Source: Geoalkalibacter ferrihydriticus DSM 17813
GTDB taxonomy: Bacteria > Desulfobacterota > Desulfuromonadia > Desulfuromonadales > Geoalkalibacteraceae
Length of the DNA: 64,000 nt
NCBI RefSeq assembly: GCF_000820505.1
Contig: NZ_JWJD01000006.1
Span: forward strand, 79,276-143,275
Direction of reading: 5' to 3'
A model generated the notes under the pieces. The model made no database searches, had not been told where the DNA came from, and was given only the letters and a program-made list of their open reading frames with translations. This document shows, in pieces, positions 45,410-53,089 of the stretch (position 1 is the stretch's first letter; every line of letters starts with the position of its first letter). A program made the translations under genes and the position numbers.

Positions 45410-45931
45410 TTATGGCTGGGGGTTGATCCGAAAGCGGCAGGTTCTATCACCGGTGGACCAGCAGTCGATTTCTTTCACGGAGAATTCTTTGTTCAGATAT
45501 ACACCCAAAACGCCGGCAAGGAAACCCTCATCGTAATCGCACACCGTGGCGCCGGTTACCGGTAGACCGGAGCATTCCAGATCTTCGGAAACCGTCACCA
45601 CCAGATGCATGCTGTTTGGATCGCTTTTCTCCACTCTCAGAATCCCGACTTTAAGCTTCAGTAGTGTCTCGTAAAGCTCGGCGATGAAATCACTCAGAGA
45701 CGCATTGACATTGAGCAGGTTGCGGCAGAATTCCTGTCCTGCCAACTTGCCCGATTGGAACAAAAGTTGGTTGGTTTTTTCAACGCCGAAGTTTTCAATG
45801 AGGACTTCGCGCGTAGAAAAATGCATGAGACGATAAACCGCCACATTGGTCATGTTGCCAAGGTTGGGTCGGCCTTTTTCAATGTCGCCGAGATCCGCCC
45901 ATTTGAAGCGATATGCCTTGTCCTGAAACAT
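45410..45931 (-). CDS. V4R-domain (4-vinyl reductase) protein
   Basis: Small sensor-type protein of 173 residues with the V4R hydrocarbon-binding fold (about 60-170). Visible are FQSGKLAGQEFCRNLL, SMHLVVTVSEDLECSGLPVTGATVCDYDEGFLAGVLGVYL and the terminal KEIDCWSTGDRTCRFRI with a Cys pair near the end. V4R domains bind small hydrophobic or haem ligands and often sit beside signalling proteins. Here it is upstream of, and probably cotranscribed with, a diguanylate cyclase (17-bp gap). It precedes pfk by 12 bp in the opposite reading order. The ligand is unknown. Confidence 0.82.
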   Translation of the reverse strand: MFQDKAYRFKWADLGDIEKGRPNLGNMTNVAVYRLMHFSTREVLIENFGVEKTNQLLFQSGKLAGQEFCRNLLNVNASLSDFIAELYETLLKLKVGILRVEKSDPNSMHLVVTVSEDLECSGLPVTGATVCDYDEGFLAGVLGVYLNKEFSVKEIDCWSTGDRTCRFRINPQP

Positions 45932-45943
45932 GCCTGAATCCTC

Positions 45944-47140
45944 TCACCGATCACTGGTCATGATAAACAGAGGCTGACGCTGAAAGGATTCGTAGTTCGG
46001 GCGCAATCGCTCGACGTTGTAATATCTGTCGACATTGACCACCTTTTTCTCGCCCGTCACGATGGTGATGGGCACCGTGTCGTAGCTGCCGTTATGGATG
46101 CTCACCAGTTGTCCCGAAGTGCCGGACAGCACCAGGTCAAGAGCGATATTGCCGAAGGCCATGGGCACGATGGAATCCAGGGCATCGGGCTCGCCGCTGC
46201 GCACCAGATAGCCGAGGCGCTGGTTAAGTACGTTGATGCGGCGGCCGTTGTTGTAGCGCGGCGAAAGCTCTTTGAGCAGGGCCGAAACTTTATCGCCGAT
46301 GCCGCCGAGCTTACGGTGGCCGAATTGATCAGCTTCCTGGCCTTCAAAAAACATCTCTTCCTGATGTTTGAGCTTGGCGCCTTCGGAGACCAGGATCACG
46401 GAATATTTGCTGGGGTGGCGATTGCGATCCTCCGTGGCCAGCCGCGCAAGTTGCTCGATATCGAAGGGATGCTCAGGGATGATGCAGCGGTCGGCGGCGC
46501 CGGCCATGGTCGGCAACAGCGCGGTGAAGCCGGCGTAGCGACCAAACACTTCGATGATCAAATAGCGCTCATGGCTGCCGGCCGAGGTGCGCAAGCGGTG
46601 GGTCAGCTCGATGGTGCGAGTGACGCAAGTGGAAAATCCGATGCAGTAGTCGGTGCCCGGCACGTCGTTGTCCATGGTTTTGGGAATGGCGACCACCTTG
46701 ACACCCTCTTCGTGCAGGCGCTGGGCATAGCTCAGGGTGTCGTCCCCGCCGATGGGGATGAGAAAATCGAGGCCGAGAAACTCGATGTTGCGCAGCACTT
46801 CGGGCGTGACGTCGTTGATGTCGTCGGTGTATTTATCCCGCAGATGCTCGGGCAGGTTGGCTTTGGGCAGATGGCTTGGGCGCGTGCGCGAGGTGTGCAG
46901 AAAGGTGCCGCCGGTGCGTCCGGCGCGGTTGACGACATCCTTGGTCAGAACTTGCACGTTGGCGCTGTTGTCGGCCTCGGCATCGGGGACCAGTTCAACC
47001 AGGCCCGCCCAGCCGCGGCGGATGCCGAGAACCTTATAGCCTTCGCGCAGGGCGCGGATGGTAATGGCGCGGATGGCGGGATTGAGTCCCGGCACATCGC
47101 CGCCTCCGGTAAGAATTCCAATGGTTCCCTTGCTGGACAT
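45944..47140 (-). CDS. pfkA: 6-Phosphofructokinase, PPi-type signature
   Basis: Phosphofructokinase of 398 residues with the family folds intact: GILTGGGDVPGLNPAIRA (N-terminus), and fructose-6-phosphate contacts MDND and GRYAGF. The donor site reads GGDDT (131-135) and PKTMDND (153-159). In this superfamily an Asp after GGD together with a Lys in the PKT motif marks pyrophosphate-dependent enzymes, whereas ATP enzymes have GGDGS and usually PGT. So a PPi-dependent, reversible enzyme is predicted. The ATG at 47140 lacks an upstream alternative with a ribosome site. Its promoter region overlaps a 134-bp palindromic repeat. Confidence 0.88.
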   Translation of the reverse strand: MSSKGTIGILTGGGDVPGLNPAIRAITIRALREGYKVLGIRRGWAGLVELVPDAEADNSANVQVLTKDVVNRAGRTGGTFLHTSRTRPSHLPKANLPEHLRDKYTDDINDVTPEVLRNIEFLGLDFLIPIGGDDTLSYAQRLHEEGVKVVAIPKTMDNDVPGTDYCIGFSTCVTRTIELTHRLRTSAGSHERYLIIEVFGRYAGFTALLPTMAGAADRCIIPEHPFDIEQLARLATEDRNRHPSKYSVILVSEGAKLKHQEEMFFEGQEADQFGHRKLGGIGDKVSALLKELSPRYNNGRRINVLNQRLGYLVRSGEPDALDSIVPMAFGNIALDLVLSGTSGQLVSIHNGSYDTVPITIVTGEKKVVNVDRYYNVERLRPNYESFQRQPLFIMTSDR

Positions 47141-47167
47141 ATCAAGTCTCCTCAAAGTTGAAAACGT

Positions 47168-47301
47168 GTAACTGTTCAGCATGCACCGCAGGGTACGGCG
47201 GCATCGCGTGCGGCAAAAGCTCACCTGCGGCTCAAACATTTGCCGCAGCACTCAACCGCCGCACCCTGCGGTACTGTCGGACGTTGCCGCTGAATAGTTA
47301 C
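47168..47301. repeat. 134-bp palindromic element, copy 1
   Basis: Begins gtaactgttcagc (47168-47180) and ends gctgaatagttac (47289-47301), an inverted pair with one mismatch in 13. Inside are further paired arms: accgcagggt with accctgcggt, and gcggcaaa with tttgccgc. The whole element can fold as one extended hairpin. A second copy of exactly the same length is at 54115-54248. It lies between trxB and pfkA. Confidence 0.88.
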
Positions 47302-47329
47302 AAAGTTTGTTATCCGTCGCTTTGCTCCA

Positions 47330-48274
47330 TCACTCTCCCAGGTTGTCCAGGTAGCGCTCCGCCAGCATCGCAGCCATGCAGCCCGAACCCGCAGCGGTGA
47401 TCGCCTGGCGGAAATTTGGATCCTGCACGTCGCCGGCGGCGAACACGCCGGGAATATTGGTTTCACATGCGTTTTTCGTCAGAATGTAGCCATCCTGGTC
47501 CATGTGCAGCTGGCCTTTGAACAGATCGGTGTTGGGGGTGTGCCCGATGGCGATAAAAACCCCGTGGCAGGCGAAATCCTCTTCCTCGCCATTGGTGTTG
47601 TCGCGTAGCCGCAGGCCGTGAACGCCCTGCTGTTTGTCGCCGTGGATGGCAACGACTTCGGTGTTCCAGCGGAAAGAGATCTTTTTGTTGTCCATTGTGC
47701 GCTTTTGCAGCGGCGGGGAGGCCCGCAGCTCGTCGCGGCGATGCACCACCGTCACCTTGCGCGCAAAGCGGGCAAGAAAGCTCGCTTCTTCCATGGCCGT
47801 ATCGCCGCCGCCGACCACCACTACGTCCTTTTCTTTGTAGAAGAATCCGTCACAGGTGGCGCATACCGAGACGCCGCGACCGTAGAGTTCCCACTCATTG
47901 TCCAGCCCCAGCATCTTGGGTGAGGCCCCGCTGGTGATGATCAGGGTTTTGCTCTGATAGCATTCCTCTCCCAGCCAGATACGAAAAGGTGTCTTGGTCA
48001 ATTCGACGCGGGTTACTTCGCCTTCGACAAACTGCGTACCAAAGCGTTTCGCCTGCTCCTGCATCCGCTGCATGAGCTCATTGCCGTCGATCCCTTCGAC
48101 AAAGCCGGGATAGTTTTCAATGACGGTGGTGGTGGTTAACTGGCCGCCGGGTTGCCGACCATGGATGACCAGCGGGCAGCAGCGGCTGCGGGCGGCATAG
48201 ATGGCGGCGGTGAGCCCGGCCGGGCCGGACCCGAGAATCAGGGTTTCAAGCGGGTTTTGGCAGTTTGCAGGCAT
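47330..48274 (-). CDS. trxB: Thioredoxin reductase
   Basis: NADPH-dependent FAD enzyme that reduces thioredoxin, 314 residues. The FAD-binding GxGxxG is ILGSGPAGLTAAIYAAR (around 13-30), the redox site CATC is in VSVCATCDGFFYKEK (around 140), and the NADPH motif is VVVVGGGDTAMEEA (around 160). The C-terminal GVFAAGDVQDPNFRQAITAAGSGC is intact. Start ATG 48274 is preceded by a perfect gaggagg but lies inside the end of lipA (29-bp overlap). Translational coupling to lipA is likely. Confidence 0.94.
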   Translation of the reverse strand: MPANCQNPLETLILGSGPAGLTAAIYAARSRCCPLVIHGRQPGGQLTTTTVIENYPGFVEGIDGNELMQRMQEQAKRFGTQFVEGEVTRVELTKTPFRIWLGEECYQSKTLIITSGASPKMLGLDNEWELYGRGVSVCATCDGFFYKEKDVVVVGGGDTAMEEASFLARFARKVTVVHRRDELRASPPLQKRTMDNKKISFRWNTEVVAIHGDKQQGVHGLRLRDNTNGEEEDFACHGVFIAIGHTPNTDLFKGQLHMDQDGYILTKNACETNIPGVFAAGDVQDPNFRQAITAAGSGCMAAMLAERYLDNLGE

Positions 48275-49139
48275 CCGCGGCCTCCTCGAACTGTTGTTCG
48301 GCATGATAGGAAGAACGCACCAGTGGACCGGCCTCGACATGGACAAAGCCCAAGGCCAGGGCATCTTGGCGCAACTGCTGAAATTCGTCGGGTCTCAGAT
48401 AGCGGATGACGGGATGATGATGTCGGGTCGGTGCCAGATACTGACCGAGGGTCAGCAGAGAACATCCGACTCGGCGCAGATCCGCCAACACCGCGAAAAT
48501 TTCCTCAAAGGATTCACCCACCCCCAGCATCAACCCGGATTTGGTGAGTACCTGCGGCGCGCGCCGGTGGGCGGCTGCCAGCAGGTCAAGGGAGCGCTGA
48601 TAATCGGCACCCTGACGGGTCTGCGGGTAGAGGCGCGGCACGGTTTCGACATTGTGTCCGAGAACATCGGGTGCGGCGGCGAGGATGACATCCAGGGCAT
48701 GCAGGTTGCCGGCCAGATCGGGAATCAGCAGTTCGAGGCGGCAGCCCGGCGCGCGTGCGCGGACTTCATGCACCAGGCGCGCAAATTGGGCGGCGCCGCC
48801 GTCAGGCAGATCGTCGCGGGTGACCGAAGTGACCACGGCGTGGCGCAATCCAAGCTCATGGATGGCTTGGGCGACGCGTGCAGGCTCGGTGTGGTCGAGA
48901 ACCACAGGCCGGCCCTCCTGCACATTGCAAAAGGTGCAGGTCCGGGTACACAGGTTGCCAAGGATCATGAAGGTGGCCGTACCGCGACTCCAGCATTCAC
49001 CTTGATTGGGACAGGCCGCGCTGCGGCACACCGTGTGCAGCCCCTGTTCGCGGTGATAACGATCGATGCGCGCCCATCCCGGTCCCTGGGGCAAGCGCAC
49101 CTTAAGCCAATCGGGCTTCTGTCTCTGGGGGAAACTCAT
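48246..49139 (-). CDS. lipA: Lipoyl synthase
   Basis: Radical-SAM enzyme that inserts two sulfurs into the octanoyl group made by LipB. About 297 residues from the ATG at 49139; the ATG at 49151 would add four residues. Radical-SAM cluster cysteines CTRTCTFC (around 63-70), and the auxiliary-cluster cysteines near the N-terminus (CPNQGECWSRGTATFMILG). Both sets are intact. A conserved YLRPDEFQQLRQDALALGFVHVEAGPLVRSSYHAEQ motif is near the end. lipA overlaps the end of lipB by about 38-50 bp and the start of trxB by 29 bp, so lipB-lipA-trxB are compactly coupled. Confidence 0.95.
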   Translation of the reverse strand: MSFPQRQKPDWLKVRLPQGPGWARIDRYHREQGLHTVCRSAACPNQGECWSRGTATFMILGNLCTRTCTFCNVQEGRPVVLDHTEPARVAQAIHELGLRHAVVTSVTRDDLPDGGAAQFARLVHEVRARAPGCRLELLIPDLAGNLHALDVILAAAPDVLGHNVETVPRLYPQTRQGADYQRSLDLLAAAHRRAPQVLTKSGLMLGVGESFEEIFAVLADLRRVGCSLLTLGQYLAPTRHHHPVIRYLRPDEFQQLRQDALALGFVHVEAGPLVRSSYHAEQQFEEAADACKLPKPA

Positions 49140-49800
49140 AGTCACCGGCATAGCTCAGAGAAAAGGTTGCAGCAAAGGCATGAATAAGGGCGTCCTCCAC
49201 CTCGGCCAAGGAGACGGGGAGCGCGCGCAGCGCGTTCAGGGACGTCATGGCAACCCCGCTTAACCCGCAGGGCACGATGGCGGAAAACCCTCTCAGATCG
49301 GGATCGACGTTGAGCGCCAGGCCGTGCCAGGCCACCCAACGTCGGACGCCGACGCCGATAGAGGCGATCTTGCGTTCTCCCACCCACACGCCGGTTTTCC
49401 CGTTCAAGCGCTCGCCGTGAATGCCGAATGCGGCCAAAGCGAGGATAAGAGTCTCTTCCAGCAGGCGCAAATACCGATGAAGATCGCGACCGAAGGAATC
49501 GAGGTGCACAATGGGATATGCGACCAGTTGTCCGGGGCCGTGCCAGGTGACATCGCCACCGCGCCCGACCCGGTGGCAGGCAATCCCGCGTTGCGCCAGA
49601 TCTTCGCGGTTGAGCAAGACATGGGCGTCGCGGGCGCCGCGGCCCAAGGTGATGACCGGATCGTGTTCGAGCAGGACGAGAATCTCCGGCCCGCCCTGCA
49701 GTCGGCGTTCCACCAGGCATTCCTGCAAGGCAAGGCCGGCCTCGTAGTCGAGGCGGCCCGCCCGCAGGGTCTGGAAGCGCAAAGCCGTATTCATGGGCAT
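49102..49800 (-). CDS. lipB: Octanoyltransferase LipB
   Basis: Transfers octanoyl from acyl carrier protein to the lipoyl domain lysine, the first step of lipoylation. The protein has 232 residues. The family motif RGGDVTWHGPGQLVAYPIV (about 78-97) and GLSGVAMTSL (about 178) are visible, with the catalytic Cys in IVPCGLSG and the conserved Lys in NGKTGVWVGERKIASIGVGVRRW. Start ATG 49800; a second ATG lies two codons on. The upstream neighbour is the ferredoxin 11 bp before. The substrates here would include SucB of the same window. Confidence 0.94.
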   Translation of the reverse strand: MPMNTALRFQTLRAGRLDYEAGLALQECLVERRLQGGPEILVLLEHDPVITLGRGARDAHVLLNREDLAQRGIACHRVGRGGDVTWHGPGQLVAYPIVHLDSFGRDLHRYLRLLEETLILALAAFGIHGERLNGKTGVWVGERKIASIGVGVRRWVAWHGLALNVDPDLRGFSAIVPCGLSGVAMTSLNALRALPVSLAEVEDALIHAFAATFSLSYAGDYEFPPETEARLA

Positions 49801-49811
49801 CGGATCAGGTA

Positions 49812-50003
49812 TTAGTCCTCCCAGGCGATGCAGTTAACCGGGCAATTGTCGATGGCGTCCTGAATTTTCTCCTCGGGCGCGCCGGTTGGGTCGTACGTTT
49901 CGGCGAGACCATCGGAATTCAGGCGGAAAACCTCGGGAACCAGGTCAACGCACAGGTTGCAACTAATGCACGCCTCCTGGTCGACAATGGGGACTCTGGC
50001 CAT
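49812..50003 (-). CDS. Small [4Fe-4S] ferredoxin
   Basis: Ferredoxin of 63 residues. Three cysteines in C-x2-C-x2-C form CISCNLC (11-17) and the fourth in NCPVNC (around 53-58) bind one [4Fe-4S] cluster, with extra Cys nearby. Acidic overall, as typical for monocluster ferredoxins. It may supply electrons to LipA (a known ferredoxin-dependent step in some bacteria), but that is only inferred from the 11-bp gap to lipB. The next gene upstream is rubredoxin 32 bp away. Confidence 0.9.
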   Translation of the reverse strand: MARVPIVDQEACISCNLCVDLVPEVFRLNSDGLAETYDPTGAPEEKIQDAIDNCPVNCIAWED

Positions 50004-50035
50004 GCCGCCGCTCCTTTACTAGACCTGGATTCAGG

Positions 50036-50194
50036 TCAGACTTTTTCGAAGTTGCTTTTGTCCGCACCGCACAGGGGGCAAACCCAATCGTCGGGCAGAT
50101 CGGCAAAGGCTGTGCCGGGATCGATTCCACTGCCGGGATCGCCTTCGGCGGGGTCGTAAATGTAATCACAGATGATGCAGCGGTACTTTTCCAT
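50036..50194 (-). CDS. Rubredoxin
   Basis: Electron carrier of 52 residues with one iron bound by four cysteines. The CxxC pairs are [12 protein letters not shown] (C6, C9) and [12 protein letters not shown] (C39, C42). This is the normal rubredoxin length and pattern. The start ATG 50194 has aaggaggac upstream. Rubredoxin genes in anaerobes usually serve oxygen or superoxide detoxification. No partner oxidoreductase is in the window. It is just before the ferredoxin in transcription order. Confidence 0.93.
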   Translation of the reverse strand: MEKYRCIICDYIYDPAEGDPGSGIDPGTAFADLPDDWVCPLCGADKSNFEKV

Positions 50195-50303
50195 GGTTCG
50201 ATGTCCTCCTTGTTCGGGGCCTGGGTCGGGTGAATTGAAATACAGCTTATCCATTCTAGACGATTTGTTCCGTCTGGCAAGCCATGCCCTCTGACGCAAA
50301 CAC

Positions 50304-50333
50304 AAAAGGCGAATCCTCCGGGATTCGCCTTTT
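50304..50333. terminator. Bidirectional terminator between elbB and rubredoxin
   Basis: aaaaggcgaatcc / ggattcgcctttt forms a 13-bp perfect stem around tccg. The A and T runs on both ends allow it to work in both directions. It lies after the elbB stop on the minus strand. Confidence 0.75.
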
Positions 50334-50354
50334 GCAGCACGGCAATGCGATTGT

Positions 50355-51020
50355 CTAAGCCATTTCCAGTAGTACGCGCACGGTTTTCTCGATACCTTCG
50401 GCCGCTTCACTGATGCGTCCGGCAAGCATGTAGGCCGGACTTGAGATGATTTTGTTTTTTTCGTCGATGATAAATTCGTTGACCGGGCAAGTCACATGCT
50501 CGGCGCCCATGGTCTCAAGAGCTTGGGCCGTTCCCTGATCGGTGCCGATGGTGAGCTTGTGAGCCAGTTTTTCATCGCCGAGCACTCTGGCGATCAGGGC
50601 CGGTGCGATACAGACCGCCGCCAGGGGCTTTTGAGCTTTCACCACCTCGCGCACCAGGCGCGCGACTTCGGGATTGACGTCGCACTCGGGTCCCTTGACG
50701 GCAAAATTGCACAGGTTCTTGGCTGCGCCAAATCCACCGGGTAGAAACAGTGCGTCGAGATCGCTTGCTTTGACTGTCGCCATGTCCTTGATTTGACCCC
50801 GGGCGATGCGCGCAGCCTCGACCAGTACGTTGCGTTTTTCGCCCTCGGCGACTTCGCCGGTGAGGTGGTTAACGACATGCAACTGGTCCATGTTGGGGGC
50901 CATGCAGACAGCCTCCGCGCCCGCGCGGTCGATGGCCAGCAGGGTGATGACCGCCTCATGAATTTCAGAGCCGTCATAAACGCCGCAGCCTGCGAGGACA
51001 ACGCCTATCTTTTTCGCCAT
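50355..51020 (-). CDS. elbB: ElbB-like DJ-1/PfpI family protein (glyoxalase-III-like)
   Basis: DJ-1/PfpI-superfamily protein of 221 residues. It begins [25 protein letters not shown], where CGVYDGSE is the ElbB signature. [17 protein letters not shown] motif and the nucleophile Cys in [14 protein letters not shown] (around residue 140) are visible. In E. coli the orthologue is linked to isoprenoid synthesis and glyoxalase activity, but its role is unsettled. Start ATG 51020 with aaggaggtaagg upstream. It stands alone, 124 bp from the divergent/upstream XRE-cupin gene. Confidence 0.9.
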   Translation of the reverse strand: MAKKIGVVLAGCGVYDGSEIHEAVITLLAIDRAGAEAVCMAPNMDQLHVVNHLTGEVAEGEKRNVLVEAARIARGQIKDMATVKASDLDALFLPGGFGAAKNLCNFAVKGPECDVNPEVARLVREVVKAQKPLAAVCIAPALIARVLGDEKLAHKLTIGTDQGTAQALETMGAEHVTCPVNEFIIDEKNKIISSPAYMLAGRISEAAEGIEKTVRVLLEMA

Positions 51021-51144
51021 GATCCTTACCTCCTTGAGTCGCAAAGGTTCAGAAATTCAAAGTGTCCCAGGAATTTAAAAATATAGACGACGAAGGCGAC
51101 CAGGTCAACCGACCGACCCGAGTAATTCTCAATCCCATCGCTTA

Positions 51145-51738
51145 TCAATCTTTTGAATACAGGACCGCCACCGCCTGGGTCGGCAGGGACGAACGCGCGA
51201 TGTAGCCGTGGGGTTCGGAAGAATCATAGTAAACCGAGTCGCCGGGTTTCAGGACCATGACCTGCTCGCCGAAATGCAATTCAAGTTCGCCCGAGAGCAG
51301 AAAGAGAAACTCTTCGCCGTCATGACGCACCATCAGCTCATCGTGCCATTGTCCTTGCTGGAACTCGACGAGAAAGGGTTCCATGTGCTTGTGTTTGCGG
51401 CCGTAGGCCAGGGAGTGATAGGTATAGGCGGCCACGGGATGGTCGGGCAGGTGCCGGCGTTGCAGTGGGCGACGCTGATCGGCGCGCACCAGGATGCATT
51501 TGTCGCTGTCGCCCTCTTCTTCAAAGAAGCTGTGAATGCCGACCTTGAGGGCTTTGGAGATGCGCAGCAGGGTCGCCAGGGGCGGGATGACCTGATCGTT
51601 TTCGATCTGCGAGAGCAGCGGCTTGGACAGGCCCGTGGCGTCGGAGAGCGCCTGCAGAGTCAGGCGCTTCTCCTGGCGCAGGCGCCGCACTTTGATGCCG
51701 ATCTGGAGTTCCTTGACTTCCTCGCGGATGTTGTCCAT
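51145..51738 (-). CDS. XRE-cupin transcriptional regulator
   Basis: DNA-binding regulator of 197 residues. N-terminal Cro/XRE helix-turn-helix (about 12-66): KVRRLRQEKRLTLQALSDATGLSKPLLSQIENDQVIPPLATLLRIS. C-terminal cupin domain (about 120-190) with GEEFLFLLSGELELHFGEQVMVLKPGDSVYYDSSEPHGY. It is like regulators of amine or carbon metabolism that sense a small ligand, but the target is not identified. The ORF stop and elbB start are 124 bp apart on the same strand. A HAD gene lies on the other strand 193 bp away. Confidence 0.9.
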   Translation of the reverse strand: MDNIREEVKELQIGIKVRRLRQEKRLTLQALSDATGLSKPLLSQIENDQVIPPLATLLRISKALKVGIHSFFEEEGDSDKCILVRADQRRPLQRRHLPDHPVAAYTYHSLAYGRKHKHMEPFLVEFQQGQWHDELMVRHDGEEFLFLLSGELELHFGEQVMVLKPGDSVYYDSSEPHGYIARSSLPTQAVAVLYSKD

Positions 51739-51930
51739 GTTTTCTTGCCCTCGCCGCTTAAAGCTCGAATTTTTTTACTGTGAGCAGGCAAATCAGTCAA
51801 GAAAATAGTCTTCATGAGTTATCGCGGCGCCAACTTTTGTCTTTTCTCCATTCCCCCACCGGGCATCCTCTGATAAGATCGGATCTGGTAGGAATAAAGA
51901 CTGCGCCTTTGTGAAAATCGGATTTTTCCC

Positions 51931-52665
51931 ATGACATCAGATACTCTGCTTGCTCAACGCCCGCCGCGCGCGGTGCTGTTCGATCTTGACGGCACCCTGC
52001 TTCAGGTGGAAATGAACGCTTTTATCCCCGCCTATGTCGGCGGACTGGCCGGTCACTTCGGTGACCTCGCGCCCCGCTCTCGGTTTATCGATACAGTGGT
52101 CAGCGCCACCTTTGCCTTGCTGCAGGACGATAGCGACCAAAGCACCAATCAGGAACTTTTTCTCGGCGCCCTCACGCAGCATCTGGGGATCGCGCCTGAA
52201 GATTTCAGGCGGCGCTTCTCCGACTACGTCGCGGATGGTTTGCATGGTCTTGAGCCGCTGATCAAACCGCTGGGGCTGGCACGCGACATCCTCGATCTGT
52301 GTTTTGCCCGGGGATGGACGGTCGTCATCGCCACCAATCCTGTTTTTCCCCGCGAGGTGGTGGAGGCGCGCCTGCGCTGGGGCGGGTTGGAGGATTTCTC
52401 CTACCACCTGGTTACCAGCTATGAAAACACGCGCTTCTGCAAGCCGCATCCGCGCTATTTCCACGACATTCTCGATGCTTTCGATCTGGCGCCGGAGGAA
52501 TGTCTTATGGTCGGCAACGACACCGAACATGATCTGGCCGCCGGCCAGGTCGGGATCCCCACCTGGCTGGTCGATACCTGGATGATCGACCGCTTGGACG
52601 GTGCCTTCCACAGCGACTTTCGCGGTGATCATCAGGGACTGCTGAGGTTTCTGCGGGAAATTTAG
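51931..52665 (+). CDS. HAD superfamily hydrolase
   Basis: Phosphatase-like protein of 244 residues. HAD motif I is AVLFDLDGTLLQ (nucleophile Asp16 region), motif II is VIATNPVF (Thr/Asn), motif III Lys is in FCKPHP and motif IV is VGNDTEHDLAAG. The cap domain (about 22-110) is helical. The pattern resembles phosphoglycolate phosphatase-like enzymes but the substrate cannot be named. Start ATG 51931. The promoter region upstream is shared with the divergent XRE gene. The stop is 60 bp from the strong promoter of the following gene. Confidence 0.87.
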   Translation: MTSDTLLAQRPPRAVLFDLDGTLLQVEMNAFIPAYVGGLAGHFGDLAPRSRFIDTVVSATFALLQDDSDQSTNQELFLGALTQHLGIAPEDFRRRFSDYVADGLHGLEPLIKPLGLARDILDLCFARGWTVVIATNPVFPREVVEARLRWGGLEDFSYHLVTSYENTRFCKPHPRYFHDILDAFDLAPEECLMVGNDTEHDLAAGQVGIPTWLVDTWMIDRLDGAFHSDFRGDHQGLLRFLREI

Positions 52666-52725
52666 GGACCACTCGGCCCCAAGCGTCCCTTGACGATCAT
52701 CGAGGCCGAAGCTTTACATGATTAA

Positions 52726-52754
52726 TTGACACAAATGAATTTATTCGTTAAGAT
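52726..52754 (+). promoter_or_regulatory. Strong sigma70 promoter upstream of the small gene and rluD
   Basis: TTGACA (52726-52731), exactly 17 bases, TAAGAT (52749-52754). A near-consensus promoter in an AT-rich spacer, 66 bases before the ATG at 52820. Confidence 0.75.
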
Positions 52755-52819
52755 TCGGGAAGATCATCCACTAACCGCCGCGCGGCGACGCAAGTTGCTC
52801 AGTGGCCCAGGGAGGAAAT

Positions 52820-53089
52820 ATGCCCAGGCTGGTTGAGAATCCCGATCTGGCTTTTCGTCTGGCTCGCGCCATCGTTTCGGACATCGCCCTTTACAATCAG
52901 GACAAGGTTGCCTCGGGCATCAAGAACGACAACCTCTTCGATGTGCTTGCCGAGCAACTCGAAGAAGGGCGTGAGCATTTTCAGGCGCGGGTCTCGCCTG
53001 ATCTGGCGGGCCGTGACCATCTCTATGAACGCGCCATTGTCGATGTCATGATCAAGCAGGCGGGAAAAATTGAAAGTGCAATCTGGTAG
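52820..53089 (+). CDS. Small unknown protein upstream of rluD
   Basis: 89 residues, acidic/amphipathic, mostly predicted helical (MPRLVENPDLAFRLARAIVSDIALYNQDKVASG). No family recognised. It has a strong ggaggaaat ribosome site 7 bases before the ATG at 52820 (an in-frame GTG at 52802 is weaker), its own near-consensus promoter, and its stop codon TAG is directly followed by the rluD ATG. Such tight spacing suggests coupling. No cysteines, signal peptide or transmembrane segment seen. Confidence 0.8.
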   Translation: MPRLVENPDLAFRLARAIVSDIALYNQDKVASGIKNDNLFDVLAEQLEEGREHFQARVSPDLAGRDHLYERAIVDVMIKQAGKIESAIW

